This document shows positions 62,261 through 64,000 of a stretch of 64,000 bases of DNA, piece by piece. The notes beneath the pieces were generated by a model. It ran no database searches. It was given only the letters and a program-made list of their open reading frames with translations, and had not been told where the DNA came from. How positions within the stretch are numbered: the first letter of the stretch is position 1; every line of letters begins with the position of its first letter. The translations under genes and the position numbers were made by a program. The stretch comes from Plantactinospora sp039889035 (GTDB taxonomy: Bacteria > Actinomycetota > Actinomycetes > Mycobacteriales > Micromonosporaceae): contig JBDQQY010000025.1 of assembly GCA_039889035.1 (NCBI GenBank), positions 109,270 through 173,269 on the forward strand, written 5' to 3'.

Positions 62261-64000
62261 CGCGCGCTCCCGGCGAGTACGTCGCCGACCGGCGCGGCCG
62301 GATCCGCCGCGCAGAGCGCCGCCAGGCTGGTGGTGAACGCCGACAGCAGGTCCCGGACCGTCTGGTCGGCGAGGTACCGCTGGTGGTAGGAGAGAAAGAC
62401 CCCGAGTCGGGGGCCGGGGAAGAAGTCGACCCGGAGCGGGTACTCCATCTTGGTGAAGAACTGCGGCACCTCGTCGCGCAGCCGCAGCCCCGGCAGCTCG
62501 TCCACCACCATCAGCTCGCCGAGGTTCTGGAAGACCAGATAGTGGTCGAAGAGCGGCCGGCCCGCCGGGTCCAGCCAGTGCCGCAGTGCCCGCAGCGAGA
62601 CGTGTTCGTGCGCCTGGGCCTGCTGCTGACGCCGCTGCACCTCGGTCAGCCACCCGGCCAACGGCCGCTCCCCGGCCACCCGGATCCGGACCGGCAGGGT
62701 GTTGATGCACGGCCCGACCACGGCGTCGACGTCGGCGACCGGCACCGCCCGGCCGGAACTCGTCGCGCCGAAGACGACGTCGTGCTCGCCGGTCAGCCGG
62801 GCGAGCATCAGCGCCCAGCCGGACTGCACGACCGTACTCGGGGTGACCGCGTGTGCCCGGGCGGCCCGGGCCAGCCGTTCGGTGAGGTCGGCGTCGAGCA
62901 GGGTGTGCTGGCGTACGAAGCCGTCCCGGCTCGGATCGGCGCCCGCACCGTCCGGCCGGCCGGCGGAGCCGCCGGTCGCCGCCACGACCCGGGTCGGGCC
63001 GGCCCCGGCGAGCCGGTCCCGCCAGAAGCCTTCGGCCGGTCCCAACGGCTGGGCGTCGATCCAGTCGACCACCCGGCGGTACGGCACCACGGGCACCGGC
63101 TCGGGGTCGCGGCCCTCCCGCAGCGCCCGGTAGTCGGCGAACAGCTCCCGCATCAGCAGGCCGAGACTCCAGCCGTCGACCAGCATGTAGTTGAAGGTCA
63201 GCACCACCCGGACGTCGTCACCGGGCAGCAGGAAGACATGCATCCGGATCGGGGTCGGGTGGGTCGGTTCCCAGCGCTGCCGGCGGTCCTCCTCGACGTA
63301 CCGGGTCAACCGACGGGTGCCCTCGGCGGCCGGCAGGGCGGTGAGGTCGCTGACCCGCAGCCGCTCCGGCGAGCGCGCCAGCACCACCTGCGCCGGCCGG
63401 GCCAGCCCGGACCAGCGGAACGCGGTCCGCAGCGCGGCGTGCCGGTCCAGCAGCCGGTCCCAGGACCGGGCCAGCGCGGGTACGTCGACCGTGCCGGTCA
63501 GCCGGAAGATCCGCTGCACCAGGTACAGCCCCGGCTCGTCGTCGACCCGGAACCGGTCCAGCATGTGGTCCTGCAACGGCGCCAGCGGGTACGCGTCGAC
63601 GATCTCCGCCGCCGCGAGCCGCCGGCAGGCCGCCAGCGGGCTCTCACCGGCCGGCCCCGCCCCGGCCGCCGCCGGGGCGGTGTCCGGACCGCTCACCGGC
63701 TCAAGCCCGGCGGCCGGGGCCGGCCGGTTGGCGACCGGCTCGGCCCCGCCCGAGCTGGCGTCGGCGAGTTCCGCCAGCGTCTGGTAGCGGAAGACCTGCT
63801 GCGGGGTGAGTTCGACGCCGCGACGCCGGGCCGCCGCGACGACCCGGACGCTCCGGATCGCGGCGCCGCCGAGTACGACGAAGTTGCCCCCGGGCCGCCC
63901 CGCCGGTACGCCCACCCCCACGGCCCAGACCGCGGCCCGCGCCCGGCGGGCCGACTCCGGCCCGCCGGCCGGGGCCGCACCGGACGCCGGCCGGCGGGCC
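62257..64000 (-). CDS. C-terminal end of an NRPS: degenerate carrier then degenerate condensation domain (partial)
   Basis: 580 codons are visible and the frame runs off the right edge. A carrier-like domain reads GGNFVVLGGAAIRSVRVVAA, where LGGHS has become LGGAA, losing the phosphopantetheine Ser. After a Pro/Ala linker comes a condensation fold (AYPLAPLQDHMLDRF, RHAALRTAFRW, FNYMLVDGWSLGLLMREL, VVGPCINTLPVRI, HEHVSLRALRHWLDP). The HHxxxDG motif is NYMLVDG, without the catalytic His. The protein ends 26 residues after the fold, with no thioesterase domain. Confidence 0.88.
   Translation of the reverse strand, partial: ARRPASGAAPAGGPESARRARAAVWAVGVGVPAGRPGGNFVVLGGAAIRSVRVVAAARRRGVELTPQQVFRYQTLAELADASSGGAEPVANRPAPAAGLEPVSGPDTAPAAAGAGPAGESPLAACRRLAAAEIVDAYPLAPLQDHMLDRFRVDDEPGLYLVQRIFRLTGTVDVPALARSWDRLLDRHAALRTAFRWSGLARPAQVVLARSPERLRVSDLTALPAAEGTRRLTRYVEEDRRQRWEPTHPTPIRMHVFLLPGDDVRVVLTFNYMLVDGWSLGLLMRELFADYRALREGRDPEPVPVVPYRRVVDWIDAQPLGPAEGFWRDRLAGAGPTRVVAATGGSAGRPDGAGADPSRDGFVRQHTLLDADLTERLARAARAHAVTPSTVVQSGWALMLARLTGEHDVVFGATSSGRAVPVADVDAVVGPCINTLPVRIRVAGERPLAGWLTEVQRRQQQAQAHEHVSLRALRHWLDPAGRPLFDHYLVFQNLGELMVVDELPGLRLRDEVPQFFTKMEYPLRVDFFPGPRLGVFLSYHQRYLADQTVRDLLSAFTTSLAALCAADPAAPVGDVLAGSAR

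Overview
The window is chromosomal DNA from a very GC-rich actinomycete, most likely a member of the Micromonosporaceae. It has many GTG starts, dense 4-base stop/start overlaps, leaderless-looking promoters, and the developmental set Rex, BldN, RsbN and a BldC-like regulator. No rRNA, tRNA, CRISPR array, transposase or integrase was found.

Region 1 (1-22 kb) is core genome. It opens with a cyclase gene cut by the left edge, an FmdB zinc ribbon, a membrane-anchored lytic transglycosylase and a double GNAT enzyme. The minus-strand heme cluster rex-hemA-hemC-hemD-hemB follows, with a Rex operator upstream of rex. Next come a two-component pair, HAD and glutaredoxin-like genes, an acyl-CoA ligase homologue lacking its usual C-terminal lysine, and bldN-rsbN-HAD-IB. 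An acyltransferase, an epimerase, ribosomal protein bS22 and a small excisionase-type regulator close the region. Three short reading frames with good ribosome sites are stop/start-coupled to key genes: hemC, bldN and, at 36 kb, rpmG.

Region 2 (22-46 kb) holds a MacAB-like efflux operon, a HExxH metallopeptidase and a secreted beta-helix protein on a long repetitive stalk. It also has proline dehydrogenase, a lipoprotein/glutathionylspermidine-synthase-like pair, and a Zur-box locus with zinc-free L33 and a P-loop-less COG0523 protein. A LysR/serine hydrolase pair is flanked by two related palindromes, followed by a Tat-exported phosphoesterase.

Region 3 (45-56 kb) looks accessory. It contains YbaB-like genes, one of them truncated, and a small DivIVA-type operon divergent from an XRE/flavoprotein pair. 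A GIY-YIG-like protein faces a four-gene operon encoding a coiled-coil/putative winged-helix protein, a Cas4/RecB-type nuclease with five cysteines, an unknown protein and a UPF1-like SF1 helicase. A 49-bp imperfect direct repeat (45/49) links a segment inside the helicase gene with a noncoding site 3.9 kb away. A gene remnant lies just beyond the operon promoter. This is the best candidate for an undescribed, possibly defensive, system.

Region 4 (56-64 kb) carries YjbR, sugar isomerase and Ppx/GppA genes and a cysteine-rich protein. It then enters a biosynthetic cluster: O-methyltransferase, berberine-bridge-type oxidase, type II thioesterase and the end of an NRPS whose last carrier and condensation domains have lost their signature residues.
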